A stretch of DNA of 64,000 bases from Vibrio tapetis subsp. tapetis (GCF_900233005.1 NZ_LT960611.1:2170001-2234000); one strand, 5' to 3'. Positions 20,267 to 30,280 are shown, counted from the first letter of the stretch. Program-made: numbers and translations. Notes: generated by a model not told the origin, from the letters alone.

Positions 20267-21592
20267 CTACTTAACGGTTTTCAGATAAACCAATACCTCA
20301 GCCACAACCTGAGACAGGTCATTTTCAAGCTCCGTGAGTAGATCAAGTGGAAGCTCAGCACACTCTTCCAGCATTTTTTCCAACTTAAGTGCCGTGCTTT
20401 TAAGGTCGGCCGCCCCCAAGTTACCAGCAACGCCCTTAAGACTATGCGCAGCACGCAATGCCATCACCCGATCTTTTGCAAAATACGTCTTAATTTTTTC
20501 GGCATCATTTTGGTGGTCAGCTAAAAAAACGTCCAAAACCATGACAACGGATTCAGTGTCTTGATCAAATGTTTCGAGCATATAGTCGATATCTAATTTG
20601 TTGTCAGGCTTATTCTTAATCGGCATCGCTTTTGGTGCTACGGCAGCTACGGCCTGGTTGGTGTCACTCGATATCTGTTTTTCTGCAACTTGGGATTCTA
20701 CGGGGTGATCTTGCGCTGTTGGTTCTCGTGCCCGTGTGGATTGATTGTGTTGCAACACGTTTAATTCAAAGGGGTCTGTCGTGTCACTCGGTGCAATGTT
20801 CGATGAATTGTTTAGCGAATGGTCTTTCTTTGTCTGACCAATCAGCACAGTGACAAAGATAACTAAGAAAGCAAAAAATCCAGAGAAGATCGAAATATAC
20901 AGTAAACCACTTTCGTGTTGGGCATAGTCAGCATCCATCCTGCTCACTTCATTTTTTATGGTGCTATCCAGCAAACCAGTCAAAATAATTGTAACTTGAG
21001 CTTGCTCAGCTAATACCGAAGACGTCAACGACAATAGCGCTTGGAGTTTTTCCTTATCGGGAGAGGTGAGTAATTTTGAACGAGTTAGCAGTGATTCAAG
21101 GACGAGATAGTCAACGTCATCGGAATGCTCTCTTGCATAAAAGGCCGCGAATAAAAAAGAGCCAAGTTCGTGATAAAGCGGTAAGGCCTCAGACTGTTTA
21201 TCGTGATGAGCCTGATGCTCTATTTCAACCGACAAACCTCGTTGGTTTAGCTGCAAACTAATATAGTCGCTGGCCTGGTTTTTAAACCGGTCGGTAAGAT
21301 AACCTAATTGAGTAAGATCGCTCGAAATCAACCCGTTGTTGTTAGTCTCATTAACCAATTGAAGAGCGGATGATATTCTTACTATACCGCGCTCCAACTT
21401 CGAAAGTTGCGCCATTCGATCATCTTGAGGCGTCGCTAGCGAGCTTCTAAAATTTTCAAATTCTCCAGCCAACACTCTCAAAGAAACCCGCTGAGATTGC
21501 ACAGCTTGATGTTGGATCAGCACCAAAGTAGCACTCAAACCCCATAGTAAAAATGCAATCAGCAGGTACCACTTCAAATGACGCTTATTCAT
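20267..21592 (-). CDS. Membrane-anchored histidine phosphotransfer (Hpt) protein
   Basis: 441 residues. Transmembrane helix at about 8-27, a helical periplasmic domain of about 200 residues resembling four-helix-bundle sensors, a second transmembrane helix at about 230-252, a polar linker, then a C-terminal Hpt domain at about 335-441. The phosphoacceptor His is residue 383 in AAHSLKGVAG. There is no HisKA/HATPase kinase and no receiver domain, so it must exchange phosphate with proteins encoded elsewhere. The downstream lipoprotein gene is the likely partner. Periplasmic signals gating an Hpt relay would be unusual; this is inference. Confidence 0.82.
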   Translation of the reverse strand: MNKRHLKWYLLIAFLLWGLSATLVLIQHQAVQSQRVSLRVLAGEFENFRSSLATPQDDRMAQLSKLERGIVRISSALQLVNETNNNGLISSDLTQLGYLTDRFKNQASDYISLQLNQRGLSVEIEHQAHHDKQSEALPLYHELGSFLFAAFYAREHSDDVDYLVLESLLTRSKLLTSPDKEKLQALLSLTSSVLAEQAQVTIILTGLLDSTIKNEVSRMDADYAQHESGLLYISIFSGFFAFLVIFVTVLIGQTKKDHSLNNSSNIAPSDTTDPFELNVLQHNQSTRAREPTAQDHPVESQVAEKQISSDTNQAVAAVAPKAMPIKNKPDNKLDIDYMLETFDQDTESVVMVLDVFLADHQNDAEKIKTYFAKDRVMALRAAHSLKGVAGNLGAADLKSTALKLEKMLEECAELPLDLLTELENDLSQVVAEVLVYLKTVK

Positions 21593-21683
21593 CTATATAG
21601 CCATCCTTTGCTACCAATCAGAAATTGGGTAGACTTCAGCCCACCCTATTACTGTTGAATTATCACGTTCTAATTATTGCTTG

Positions 21684-22688
21684 TTACGAATTTCTACGAG
21701 TAAGCTGATCTCGTAAGTTTGGTGGAGTACCTTTGATCGTTAACGTGTCTGTCTCTGGATCATAGAAAATACGCTCACCTAATAGCAAACTATCAAAGTT
21801 TATTGATACGCCACCACCTGCGCCAACAAATTTAGTTAGCTTTCTTACTGTGGTACGATCACCAGGGAAACTTTCTTCTAAATCATAACCCTGCTCTTGA
21901 GTGTAGTCCAAAAAGCTAGTGCCATCACTGCTCGCTGGCAATTCACCAGACAACTCTTTTATTGCGACTTCATCGCCAGATTTGATCTGCTCGTTACAAT
22001 AATCAGCCACTTGCTTACGATAATTAGATGCTTCTTCTTTTTCTAGTTTTTCATCACTGCAAAAATCCTCTACCGCTTGCATCAGTACCAGGTTTTGCTG
22101 CTTAGAGTCCAAACCCACTTCCGCTTGAAGAAAATCTAGGAAGAAATCCGACACTTTACGACCCACACGACCTTTAATAAAAGCCAGGTAACGGTTTGAC
22201 TCTGGATCACTGTGGTAAGTAGATAGGTCAATTCTTGCCGCGATGTCCATTTTTGTGATATCTAAATAGTCAGTCGCACTGATATCTAAACCTTCTGTCA
22301 CTTTAAGGCTTTGGTTTGATGGCAACAAACCAATAAACAAGAAATCTGTCGCAAGCGATTGATATTCAGCAAGAACCAAAATCCCTTCATCCGCAAAAGG
22401 ATACTTAGAGAGTTCTTCTTTCAAGCGATTTGCACTAATTTGTGAGAAATCGTAAAAATCTCGCTCACCTTGGCGAAATTCTTGCAACCATGATTTAAAA
22501 TTGCTGTCGGAACTAAAGGTACCAAAGCCTTTGCCTGCTTTGCTATTAAATACACGATGCAGTTCAGCAACAAGGCTTTCTGAAGATGCGTCGTTTTCCA
22601 AAGCGGCTTGGCGAAAGTTAACCACTAGCTCGTCTTGGTCATTTTTCTCTAATTGATGAAGAATTACGTTAGAAAGATAAAGGCTCAT
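21684..22688 (-). CDS. yejK: Nucleoid-associated protein YejK
   Basis: 334 residues, matching the YejK/NdpA family length (about 335). Starts MSLYLSNVILHQL as in relatives, with FAFIKGR-like LAFIKGRVGRK near residue 168 and the conserved C-terminal ERIFYDPETDTLTIKGTPP. It associates with the nucleoid and has been reported to interact with topoisomerases in E. coli. Divergent from yejL and yejM with an 82-bp shared promoter region, exactly the E. coli arrangement. Confidence 0.93.
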   Translation of the reverse strand: MSLYLSNVILHQLEKNDQDELVVNFRQAALENDASSESLVAELHRVFNSKAGKGFGTFSSDSNFKSWLQEFRQGERDFYDFSQISANRLKEELSKYPFADEGILVLAEYQSLATDFLFIGLLPSNQSLKVTEGLDISATDYLDITKMDIAARIDLSTYHSDPESNRYLAFIKGRVGRKVSDFFLDFLQAEVGLDSKQQNLVLMQAVEDFCSDEKLEKEEASNYRKQVADYCNEQIKSGDEVAIKELSGELPASSDGTSFLDYTQEQGYDLEESFPGDRTTVRKLTKFVGAGGGVSINFDSLLLGERIFYDPETDTLTIKGTPPNLRDQLTRRNS

Positions 22689-22770
22689 AGGGATTTTTTA
22701 CGTTCTAGTTTCAGTTGTAAGTGAGAGTAGGTTATCATAAGCCGCTTTTACTATCATTATTAGAGTCTAT

Positions 22771-22998
22771 ATGCCTATTACATCGAAATACAGTGACGAA
22801 CAAGTTGAAACTATTCTGGCAGAAATTGCTGCCGTGTTAGATAAACATGGAGCGGGTACTGAGCTAACATTGATGATTGCAGGGAATATTGCGACCAATG
22901 TACTAAATCAAAACGTTGCGGCTTCACAACGTAAAGCGATTGAAGAAAAGTTTGCACAAGCACTGACTTCATCTGTTGATGGCCATGCTTCTCACTAA
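22771..22998 (+). CDS. yejL: UPF0352 protein YejL
   Basis: 75-residue small cytoplasmic protein of unknown function. The sequence [16 protein letters not shown] and the central [15 protein letters not shown] are typical of YejL. Starts at the first ATG after the divergent promoter region and lies 26 bp before yejM, so the two are cotranscribed, as in enterobacteria. Confidence 0.92.
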   Translation: MPITSKYSDEQVETILAEIAAVLDKHGAGTELTLMIAGNIATNVLNQNVAASQRKAIEEKFAQALTSSVDGHASH

Positions 22999-23024
22999 TA
23001 CTAAATATTAAGAACGATTATTAA

Positions 23025-24827
23025 ATGGTAGATAGCGGAAATTCATACAGTGAACGTGTTTCAAAGCTAGTAAGCTGGGGACATTGGTTTGCCTTCTTTA
23101 ACATCATTGCTGCGATGTTAATTGGTACACGTTATATCACTCAGTCTCCATGGCCTGAAACAACGTTAGGGCAAGTGTACCTTTCTATTTCTTGGGTCGG
23201 TCACTTTAGCTTTCTGATTTTTGCTATCTACATATTAATCCTGTTCCCAACCACGTTTATTTTGCCATCTCGCAAACTATTCCGCTTTGTTGCCGTCTGC
23301 TTTGCAACCGTTGGCCTAACTGCACTATTGCTTGATACCCAAGTTTATCAAGAGATGCACCTGCATCTAAGTCCTTTAATTTGGGAGCTATTAGTCAGTA
23401 AAGAAGGGAATTTGGCGCCAAAATGGCAGCAGTTATTTATCCTAATTCCTGTCATATTCCTGCTCCAGCTCGCCCTCTCTGAATGGGTATGGCGCAAACA
23501 AAGAAAACTTGCACACAAGCATATTGGTAGGCCACTCGCGGGCGTCTTTTTTGTTTGTTTCATGGCAAGTCACGTCTTATTTGCATGGGCTGATGCGTAT
23601 TTCTATGGCCCGATAACGAGTCAGCGCGCTAATTTTCCTCTTTCTTATCCGATGACGGCAAAAAGCTTCATGGAGCGCCATGGGCTTTTGGAACGCACAG
23701 ACTATCTACAACGATTAGATGAATACAGCGGTGAAGTGAAGCTAGTGAAGTACCCACTTGAGCCTTTGCAGTACAATAACCGTGGTGACAAATATAACGT
23801 ATTGGTTGTCATGTTAGATAACATGCGTGCCGACACGGTATCAGAACAAAATACTCCTAACCTGTATCAGTTTGCACAAGAGAGTCAGTACTTCCAAAAT
23901 CACTACAGTGCTAGTAACGATATGTACGGCGTGTTTGGTTTGTTCTATGGTTTACCAAGCAGTTATGCCGATAGTATTAAAGCACAGGGTGATAACCCTC
24001 TTATGCTCTCTTTACTACAAGAAAAAGATTACCAGTTTGCGCTATTTAGCGGAGACAACTTTGATGATGACCTTTATAACGAAACCATTTTTCGCAATCA
24101 GTCTTCAAAAAACAGCGAGACTCCAGCAGAAGAGCAAAATGACGAACGCGCTGTGAATGATTGGCAAAATTGGCTAGCAGACTCATCATCTGAGCCTTGG
24201 TTTAGTTACATTGAACTAAATACGTTGGCAAATTCACAGCATATCAAGACAGAGCAACTATCAAATAATGATACTTCTGTTCGTTTGAAAAAGGCCTATT
24301 TGGAAGCAACATCAAATGCAGATGAGCTAATAGGAAGCATCATAGAATCGCTTCAAGAAGCAGACCTAATAAAGAACACGGTGGTTGTATTTACGTCCAA
24401 CCATGGCACCGAATTCAACGACACAAAAACAAATTCTTGGGGTTCAAACACCAACTACAGTAAGTTCCAACTTCAAGTTCCGATGATCATTCATTGGCCG
24501 AACATGGAACCGACTAAGTACACCCATAAAACAAGCCATCTCGATTTCTCTGCGACGATTTTACATGAACTGATTGGTGTATCGTCTAACCCAACGGATT
24601 TCAGTAGCGGTAAGAATTTATTTGATAAAGAAAATCGCAGCTGGATCATTGCGGGAGATCGACGAGAAGTTGCGCTGATTACAGACAAATCCACCACTGT
24701 GGTTGATAAGTTTGGTAACTACAAAGTTTACAATCAAGACTATCAACGCCTTTCAGATGCAAAACCGAAACTGTCTATTCTGATGCAAGGTTTATCTGAG
24801 CAAAAACGCTTTTTCAACGAACAGTAG
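23025..24827 (+). CDS. yejM: Inner-membrane LPS-synthesis regulator YejM (PbgA/LapC)
   Basis: 600 residues. Five transmembrane helices in the first about 200 residues are followed by a periplasmic sulfatase/arylsulfatase-like domain (VVMLDNMRADTV near residue 270, then NHGTEFNDT and HLDFSATILHEL). In E. coli it holds the LapB-FtsH complex in check and so stabilises LpxC, matching lipopolysaccharide output to need. The domain keeps the alkaline-phosphatase fold but the family does not act as a classical sulfatase. Second gene of the yejLM unit, followed by a strong terminator. Confidence 0.93.
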   Translation: MVDSGNSYSERVSKLVSWGHWFAFFNIIAAMLIGTRYITQSPWPETTLGQVYLSISWVGHFSFLIFAIYILILFPTTFILPSRKLFRFVAVCFATVGLTALLLDTQVYQEMHLHLSPLIWELLVSKEGNLAPKWQQLFILIPVIFLLQLALSEWVWRKQRKLAHKHIGRPLAGVFFVCFMASHVLFAWADAYFYGPITSQRANFPLSYPMTAKSFMERHGLLERTDYLQRLDEYSGEVKLVKYPLEPLQYNNRGDKYNVLVVMLDNMRADTVSEQNTPNLYQFAQESQYFQNHYSASNDMYGVFGLFYGLPSSYADSIKAQGDNPLMLSLLQEKDYQFALFSGDNFDDDLYNETIFRNQSSKNSETPAEEQNDERAVNDWQNWLADSSSEPWFSYIELNTLANSQHIKTEQLSNNDTSVRLKKAYLEATSNADELIGSIIESLQEADLIKNTVVVFTSNHGTEFNDTKTNSWGSNTNYSKFQLQVPMIIHWPNMEPTKYTHKTSHLDFSATILHELIGVSSNPTDFSSGKNLFDKENRSWIIAGDRREVALITDKSTTVVDKFGNYKVYNQDYQRLSDAKPKLSILMQGLSEQKRFFNEQ

Positions 24828-24860
24828 TTGTTGCTTGTAACATCCTTAGCTTCAATACGT

Positions 24861-24890
24861 AAACGCCGTAGACTGAGTCTGCGGCGTTTT
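24861..24890 (+). terminator. yejM intrinsic terminator
   Basis: AAACGCCGTAGACTGAGTCTGCGGCGTTTT: stem AAACGCCG.AGAC with a short loop and a terminal T-run, 33 bp after the yejM stop. Confidence 0.85.
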
Positions 24891-25033
24891 ACATTGTGCA
24901 GGTTTTGTTTCTCCTTTAGTTCGGTACTGGCTCCCACCCCGTCGATAAGTACCTAACAATTCACCATAAAATGATAAAACCCTATTTTTTACCCTAAATT
25001 GCGCACAAAACCAGCAAACGATTCATTTGGGGG

Positions 25034-25062
25034 TTTACAAGGTTTCCAGTCCCCTATATTAT
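25034..25062 (+). promoter_or_regulatory. tRNA-Ser promoter
   Basis: TTTACA (25034-25039), 17-bp spacer, TATTAT (25057-25062), then tRNA 14 bp later. Strong sigma-70 form. Confidence 0.75.
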
Positions 25063-25075
25063 TCGCTTCAACAAC

Positions 25076-25166
25076 GGAGAGATGGCTGAGTGGTCGAAAG
25101 CACCGGTCTTGAAAACCGGCAGTCGTTTGTAGCGGCTCTAGGGTTCAAATCCCTATCTCTCCACCA
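25076..25166 (+). tRNA. tRNA-Ser (anticodon TGA)
   Basis: 91 nt. Acceptor GGAGAGA pairs fully with TCTCTCC (25156-25162). D-arm GGCTGAGTGGTCGAAAGC. Anticodon stem CCGGT/ACCGG holds the loop CTTGAAA (anticodon TGA). The long variable arm AGTCG-TTTGTAG-CGGCT is typical of serine, and the T-arm is TAGGG-TTCAAAT-CCCTA. CCA is encoded (25164-25166). The discriminator base (25163) reads A, whereas E. coli serine tRNAs carry G. Confidence 0.96.
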
Positions 25167-25407
25167 ATTCGAAGAAACCGCTAATTATTTAGCGGTTTTT
25201 TTTCGCCTTGAATTTGGGAGGTAAGATTTGAAGCAAATCCCCCCTAGTCCTTGTCTGGCTCCACCAATTCAAAAAAACCATTAATCATTTAACCGCTTTT
25301 TTCGTCTTGAATTTGGGTGGTAAGATTTGAAGCAAATCCCCCCCTAGTCCTTGTCTGGCTCCACCAATTCAAAAAAACCATTAATCATTTGGCGGTTTTG
25401 TCGTCTT
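25159..25407 (+). repeat. 100-bp tandem repeats derived from the tRNA-Ser 3' end (2.5 copies)
   Basis: Units start at 25159, 25259 and 25359, each with CTCCACCAATTC, which in the first unit is the tRNA 3' end plus four bases. Each continues through a terminator-like stretch, then TTGAATTTGGG, GATTTGAAGCAAATC and CCTAGTCCTTGTCTGG. Unit 3 is cut after about 49 bp. Units 2 and 3 are closer to each other than to unit 1. Confidence 0.9.
25176..25203 (+). terminator. tRNA-Ser terminator
   Basis: AACCGCTAA-TTAT-TTAGCGGTT then a run of T to 25203. Degenerate versions recur 100 and 200 bp later in the tandem repeats. Confidence 0.85.
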
Positions 25408-25560
25408 AATTTTGAGAATAATACTCAAAGCAGCGTCTTCAAATTCCAAACCATAATCACTCGCCTTTTCCGATGCTATTGAAAATAAAACGTTTATCTC
25501 GTCGAAAATCCAAATCGTAACCGCGCTATAACCAGTGCTACCCATCTATAAAATGAGTGA

Positions 25561-25572
25561 TAGTGATCACTA
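25561..25572. promoter_or_regulatory. Palindrome upstream of the large lipoprotein gene
   Basis: TAGTGATCACTA is a perfect 12-bp palindrome, 122 bp before the lipoprotein start; possible operator, regulator unknown. The rest of 25408-25693 shows no gene. Confidence 0.3.
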
Positions 25573-25693
25573 ATATATAAAATATCAATAACTTCACCTT
25601 GTTTGTTAGCTTATGATTGCATACGAAAAATCTAATATAAGAAACACGGCACTAAGCCACTTTATTGATATATCTATTAGGGAAGAATACTGA

Positions 25694-28386
25694 ATGAACA
25701 CACGTTGGTTGTATAACAACAAAACCATACTTGCGACGGCGATTACTGCGGCACTAGTTTCTGGCTGTGGGGGAGGCAGCGATGACTCTACATCATCAAA
25801 TCCGTCACCATCTAAGAGTTTCACAGTAACAGCATTGGATGGCTACTTACATAAAGCGTCCGTAAACATTGATAGCGATGGTGATGGTATATGTGAGACA
25901 AACGTCGGGTTAACTGATGATAAAGGTCAAATAAAGGTTAGTGAGCTACATAAAGGTAAAGCGGTATGCGTAACCGCTACCGCAGGAACAACGATTGATA
26001 TGACCCGTGGTCTTATTGCTCAGGCCTTCACGCTTAAAGCACCTGCAGGCTCAGAGGTCGTTAATCCTCTATCTAACTTAGTTGTGGAAAAATTAGAAAA
26101 AGATAACACCCTTACATTAGCTCTTGCTCAGAAAGCAGTGGTTGACGCTATCGTTGAAAGTGGTGTTCAAATTGATGAAACCGATGCGTTTGGGGATTAT
26201 CTTGCAACGTCTAACTCTCCGGAAGATAAACTTAAGAGCAAGCAATTAGAAGTTATTGGCGAAGTCCTAGTTGATAACCATGCTAAAACTAACATCACGC
26301 CAGAAGCAAAACTCACCATCGTTAAGCAAGTTGCAACTGAAGTCAAAAACAAAGCAACAGCGAACGATTTAGAGGGTTTCAACCCAATTATTGGTGACAT
26401 AGCAGAAGATGGAAGTGTCGCGCCAATTACAGTTAACCACCGACCAGTAAGTGCTGGTGAAAAAACCTGACAAAGACAGCAGAAGCATCCGGTGGGACTG
26501 CCAATTTCAATCTAGTAGCCGATCATGGCTTGTTATTTAATGACAACGACACCGGTGACGTTTTCACCTACAAAATTGCCGTCGATAGCGGGCACCAAAA
26601 TGGGGCAACGATCAGTAACGATGGTGTGCTTTCTGGTGTGAAAATGGATAAATCCGGAGTATATGGCTTCTACATTTCGGCAGTCGATAATCACGGTGCA
26701 AAATCTAACCCAGTAGAGTTTATTCTTACCTTAACTTCAACAAATGCAGCGCCTACTATCGATTCAACGGTTCAAGCGGCATTAGAACAGACTCTTAAAA
26801 GCCTCGACTTCACAAAAGGCGTTGAATTTCCGAGCCAAACATTCAGTTTAGATGGGTTATTCCTTGATGAAGATGTTGCTTCTTTGACTATCAAAACCCA
26901 TCTAGACGGGTTTGGGCTTTCTTCATCTATTGTAGATAGGCAATTGGTTATCGCAGGCACCCCTACTGTCGAAGGTGAAGTTAACATCGCTATTTGGGCC
27001 GAAGATGGAGTCAACCAAGATCAAGCCAGTACCACAATTTTCTTCACGGTTAAACCTTCCGATGTAGCGGTCACCCACCCACTAGAAAATCACGCATTTT
27101 ATAATATTGATAATCAGAGTATTTCTGAGCACCCTCAACTTACGTGTAACGGTGTCGAGTTTAAAAACGGCCTTGTCTATTTCTCGCCAAAACAAAACGA
27201 GCTCACCTATGCGTGTATTGAGCCGACGGAGCACGTGGGAACATATCAAGTGAATGGCGATACTCTACGAACCACGGTTACTGAAGAGAACAAAACCGTC
27301 GTAGATGACTTCACAATTCTAAAGCCAATAGATACTTTCACTAATAACGGCTACTTCGTCCGGGCAACCTCAGTCGCCGGACAAAATACCGGAGGACCAA
27401 CGGTCTGGTTAACAAACTTCTTTGGTAATACAAAACACGCAGATTTGGCACTAAATATGGAAAGTGGCTATAGCTTGTATCGTTACTTTGTTTGGAAAAA
27501 TGATCAGTACATAAACGGTGACGTAGGCATAACACTGAATGGCCGATCCAACCTAAATGAACAACCTATTGCCGCTGTTAGTTTCAGCTCTACTCTAACA
27601 TGTGCAGATTTAGGAACAATTTATGGTAGTTTCTATCTCTCTAACGAAAATCGCTCAACAGCCATCACAACGCTATGTCAGGACACCAGCAATGGAGAAC
27701 CGGTTATTACGTTCAACAATTTGAACGGTACCGGAGATGACAACTTAATCGATGGTAAGTATTACACCATCACATCTGATCTCACTGCGGGCTACCAAGA
27801 TAAGATGGCACCACTAGCAATGCGTGTGAAATACATAGCGACCAAGGCGTGTAACACCTCAGATGATGCGGTCAATCAAAATGATATTCCGACTTCATTA
27901 ACGACACCAGAGCAGTACCAACAAGCCATCTCAGAATGTAAGAGCAATAGCGCAACAGTCACAAACGTCGAGTCCGTAATCACCAACTTTGTTCGAACCT
28001 TAGCCTCTAAGTCATTTTCTTTACGTAGCTCCCAAGATAACTACGTGTTCTATGAAAATAACCTTGGAGAGCGTTCGGTTCACATCAAAGAACTGAATGA
28101 TTCAGGTCAGAATGGTGATACCGTCACTGAACAGCTAGTCGCGAAGGCTAAGTGGAAATATGAAAATGGAGATATCGTCATTTTCGAAGCAACACATCCG
28201 ACTAATAACAATGCGATGAATGTGAAAGAAACCATCGCCCTTACCAGTTGGAGCTACGAAGAAAAAAACCTTGCTCTGAAAAAACTATTTCAAAGCGATG
28301 AGTACGATCAACACCAACTTGGTGGTTGGGAGACTCATGGAAAAATGTCTTCTATCGTTTACTCATTAAAAAGCATTTCTCACTAA
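25694..28386 (+). pseudogene. Large cell-surface lipoprotein with cadherin-like domain, frameshifted
   Basis: Lipobox LVSGC gives a lipidated Cys at residue 25, followed by a Gly/Ser linker. The N-terminal part includes IDSDGDGICETN, a calcium-loop-like repeat. Frame 1 ends at 26470. The continuation reads KNLTKTAEASGGTANFNL in the -1 frame from 26461 and runs to 28386, giving about 890 residues in total. The middle (about 26740-27055) resembles a dystroglycan/cadherin-type Ig fold (FLDEDVASL, AIWAEDGVNQDQAST). The lesion is in an A-run (26460-26465, six A where seven would keep the frame). A -1 ribosomal slip on AAAA cannot be excluded. The function is unknown, and the downstream part looks selectively maintained. 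Confidence 0.75.
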
Positions 28387-28433
28387 GAAGTAGCGTCCAG
28401 TACAATCTTTAACATTAGGTGACTGGTATCCCA

Positions 28434-28459
28434 AAAGGCGCTGTTATTTCAGCGCCTTT
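28434..28459. terminator. Bidirectional terminator between lipoprotein and HDAC genes
   Basis: AAAGGCGCTG-TTATTT-CAGCGCCTTT, a 10-bp perfect stem between convergent genes. Confidence 0.85.
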
Positions 28460-28468
28460 AATTTATTC

Positions 28469-29377
28469 TCAGAAAACACGCTCCACCGCGTGTAGCAACT
28501 GCATATGTAACGGCACCAATTCAGCATGATCAGCTCGATACCCCCCTCCAACGACGGCTGCAATAGGTATCCCTTTTTCTTTAGCCATACTTAGCATCAA
28601 ACAATCTCGCTTGTACAAGCCTTCCGTGGAAATATTCATATAACCCAGCTCATCATCGATATGAATATCAACACCCGCGTCATAAACGATAAGATCCGGT
28701 TGGTGGTGTGCAACGGCCATTGTCACGACGGACTCAAAATATGACAAGAACACATCGTCCTCGCACTCTCGCTCCAGAGGAACGTCGTAATCGGAACTTG
28801 GTTTTCTTGCGGGGAAGTTCTTTGCGCAATGAAAAGATAAGGTGACAATGTCTTCTCTGTTAGCGCAAAGGGTCGCCGTACCATCGCCATGATGTACATC
28901 AGAATCAATAATGAGCACTTTATCAACGCCATCTTTGTCAAGAGCAAAATGAGAGGCTAAAACCAAATCGTTAAATAAACAAAAGCCACTGCCGTAATCG
29001 TAATGAGCATGGTGATACCCACCACTTAAATGTACTGCAACACCTTCTTGTAAGGCCATTTGAGCTGCGAGCACTGTTCCCCCAGCTGAAGTCAAAGAAC
29101 GCTCAATCAGCTCTTTACTCCACGGGAAACCGATGCGTCTCATTTTGGCGGCAGGTAACTGGCCTTCAACCAATGACTCAACGTAAGCCAATTCGTGTAC
29201 TGAACAAACGTCTTCAACGCTTAAAGGCTCCGACTTGCATACCTTTATTGCGATGCCCTCTGTTTGCTCCCATACTCGTACGTGCTGGTACAACAAACGA
29301 TATTTATTAATCGGATAGCGATGGCCTGAAGGCAGGGGCAAATCAGAATAGATAGGGTGATAAATAACAGCTAGCAT
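28469..29377 (-). CDS. Histone-deacetylase-family (AcuC/HDAC-like) amidohydrolase
   Basis: 302-residue zinc amidohydrolase of the class II/HDAC superfamily that removes acetyl groups from lysines or acetylated amines; the bacterial substrate is not known. Motifs: HHAHYDYGSGFCLFND near residue 118, the zinc ligands in DSDVHHGDGT near residue 155, and DAGVDIHIDD near residue 231. The C-terminal VVGGGY corresponds to the family GGGY motif. No signal peptide. Single-gene unit convergent with the lipoprotein gene and divergent from the SDR gene. Confidence 0.9.
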   Translation of the reverse strand: MLAVIYHPIYSDLPLPSGHRYPINKYRLLYQHVRVWEQTEGIAIKVCKSEPLSVEDVCSVHELAYVESLVEGQLPAAKMRRIGFPWSKELIERSLTSAGGTVLAAQMALQEGVAVHLSGGYHHAHYDYGSGFCLFNDLVLASHFALDKDGVDKVLIIDSDVHHGDGTATLCANREDIVTLSFHCAKNFPARKPSSDYDVPLERECEDDVFLSYFESVVTMAVAHHQPDLIVYDAGVDIHIDDELGYMNISTEGLYKRDCLMLSMAKEKGIPIAAVVGGGYRADHAELVPLHMQLLHAVERVF

Positions 29378-29593
29378 GGCAAATCAATAATACGAGATAA
29401 CAAAAAGTTATGTCTATGTTAACGGTTCAGGCACTAGAAATCACCTTACTAAAATGGCTCGCTTGCGAGATATGACTTAGATCAAGGCATCCTATTAATT
29501 ACATCAGACTCTACTTAAGGATTGATCTCTTCACTTCCAGCTTACAGAATAATTCGCTACAGTGATTTTCCGATAAAACAAGGTGGAGGCTCA

Positions 29594-30280
29594 ATGAGCC
29601 ATGTAATGATTACCGGCGCCAATAGAGGCATCGGATTAGCACTAGTGCAGCAATACTTAACCAATGGCTGGCAGGTTTCTGCTACTTATCGACTGGCATC
29701 GAGCGCTCAAGAGCTGCTCGAGTTAACGGAACAATACCCAAACCTGACACTTTACTGCATTGATATTACCGATTACGACGAAATTGCCAGTTCCGTGTGT
29801 GAGATTGACCCCATCGACGTTCTGATAAACAACGCCGGATATTATGGACCAAAAGGATACGGCTTCGGTAAAACCGATGTTAATGAATGGCGAAAAGCTC
29901 TAGAGGTGAATACCATTGCACCATTAAAACTAGTCGAACTCCTGCACGAGAAGCTAGAAAACACCTCAGGAAAAACCATTGTTTGTATTTCTTCAAAAGT
30001 CGGCAGCATGACAGAGAACACCTCTGGTGGAGGCTATATCTATCGCTCTTCTAAAGCGGCGCTCAATTCTGTCGTAAAAAGTCTTCACAATGATTTATCA
30101 GAACAAGGTTATAAAGTCGCTGCATTACACCCTGGCTGGGTTCAAACTGAAATGGGTGGACCAAATGCTTTAATTTCCACAGACGAAAGTGCAAAAGCAT
30201 TATTCAAGCTTATCTCAACACTCACGCCACAACAAAGCGGGCGTTTCATTAACTACGATGGTAACGAATTACCTTGGTAA
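29594..30280 (+). CDS. Short-chain dehydrogenase/reductase
   Basis: 228 residues from the ATG at 29594, which is preceded by GGTGGAGG; earlier in-frame starts lack the family N-terminus. Rossmann motif TGANRGIG at residues 6-13, NNAGYYG near residue 83, a catalytic serine in VCISSKVG and the YRSSKAALN catalytic Tyr/Lys near residue 150. The LHPGWVQTEMGG after it is typical of the C-factor/sniffer-like SDR group that uses NADP(H). The substrate cannot be told. Confidence 0.88.
   Translation: MSHVMITGANRGIGLALVQQYLTNGWQVSATYRLASSAQELLELTEQYPNLTLYCIDITDYDEIASSVCEIDPIDVLINNAGYYGPKGYGFGKTDVNEWRKALEVNTIAPLKLVELLHEKLENTSGKTIVCISSKVGSMTENTSGGGYIYRSSKAALNSVVKSLHNDLSEQGYKVAALHPGWVQTEMGGPNALISTDESAKALFKLISTLTPQQSGRFINYDGNELPW

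Noticed and set aside
25259..25407. Extra tRNA genes in the repeat units after tRNA-Ser
   Set aside because: Only the last bases of the acceptor arm and CCA recur; D-, anticodon and T-arms cannot be folded.
25159..25407. CRISPR array
   Set aside because: The tandem units are contiguous 100-bp copies without unique spacers.
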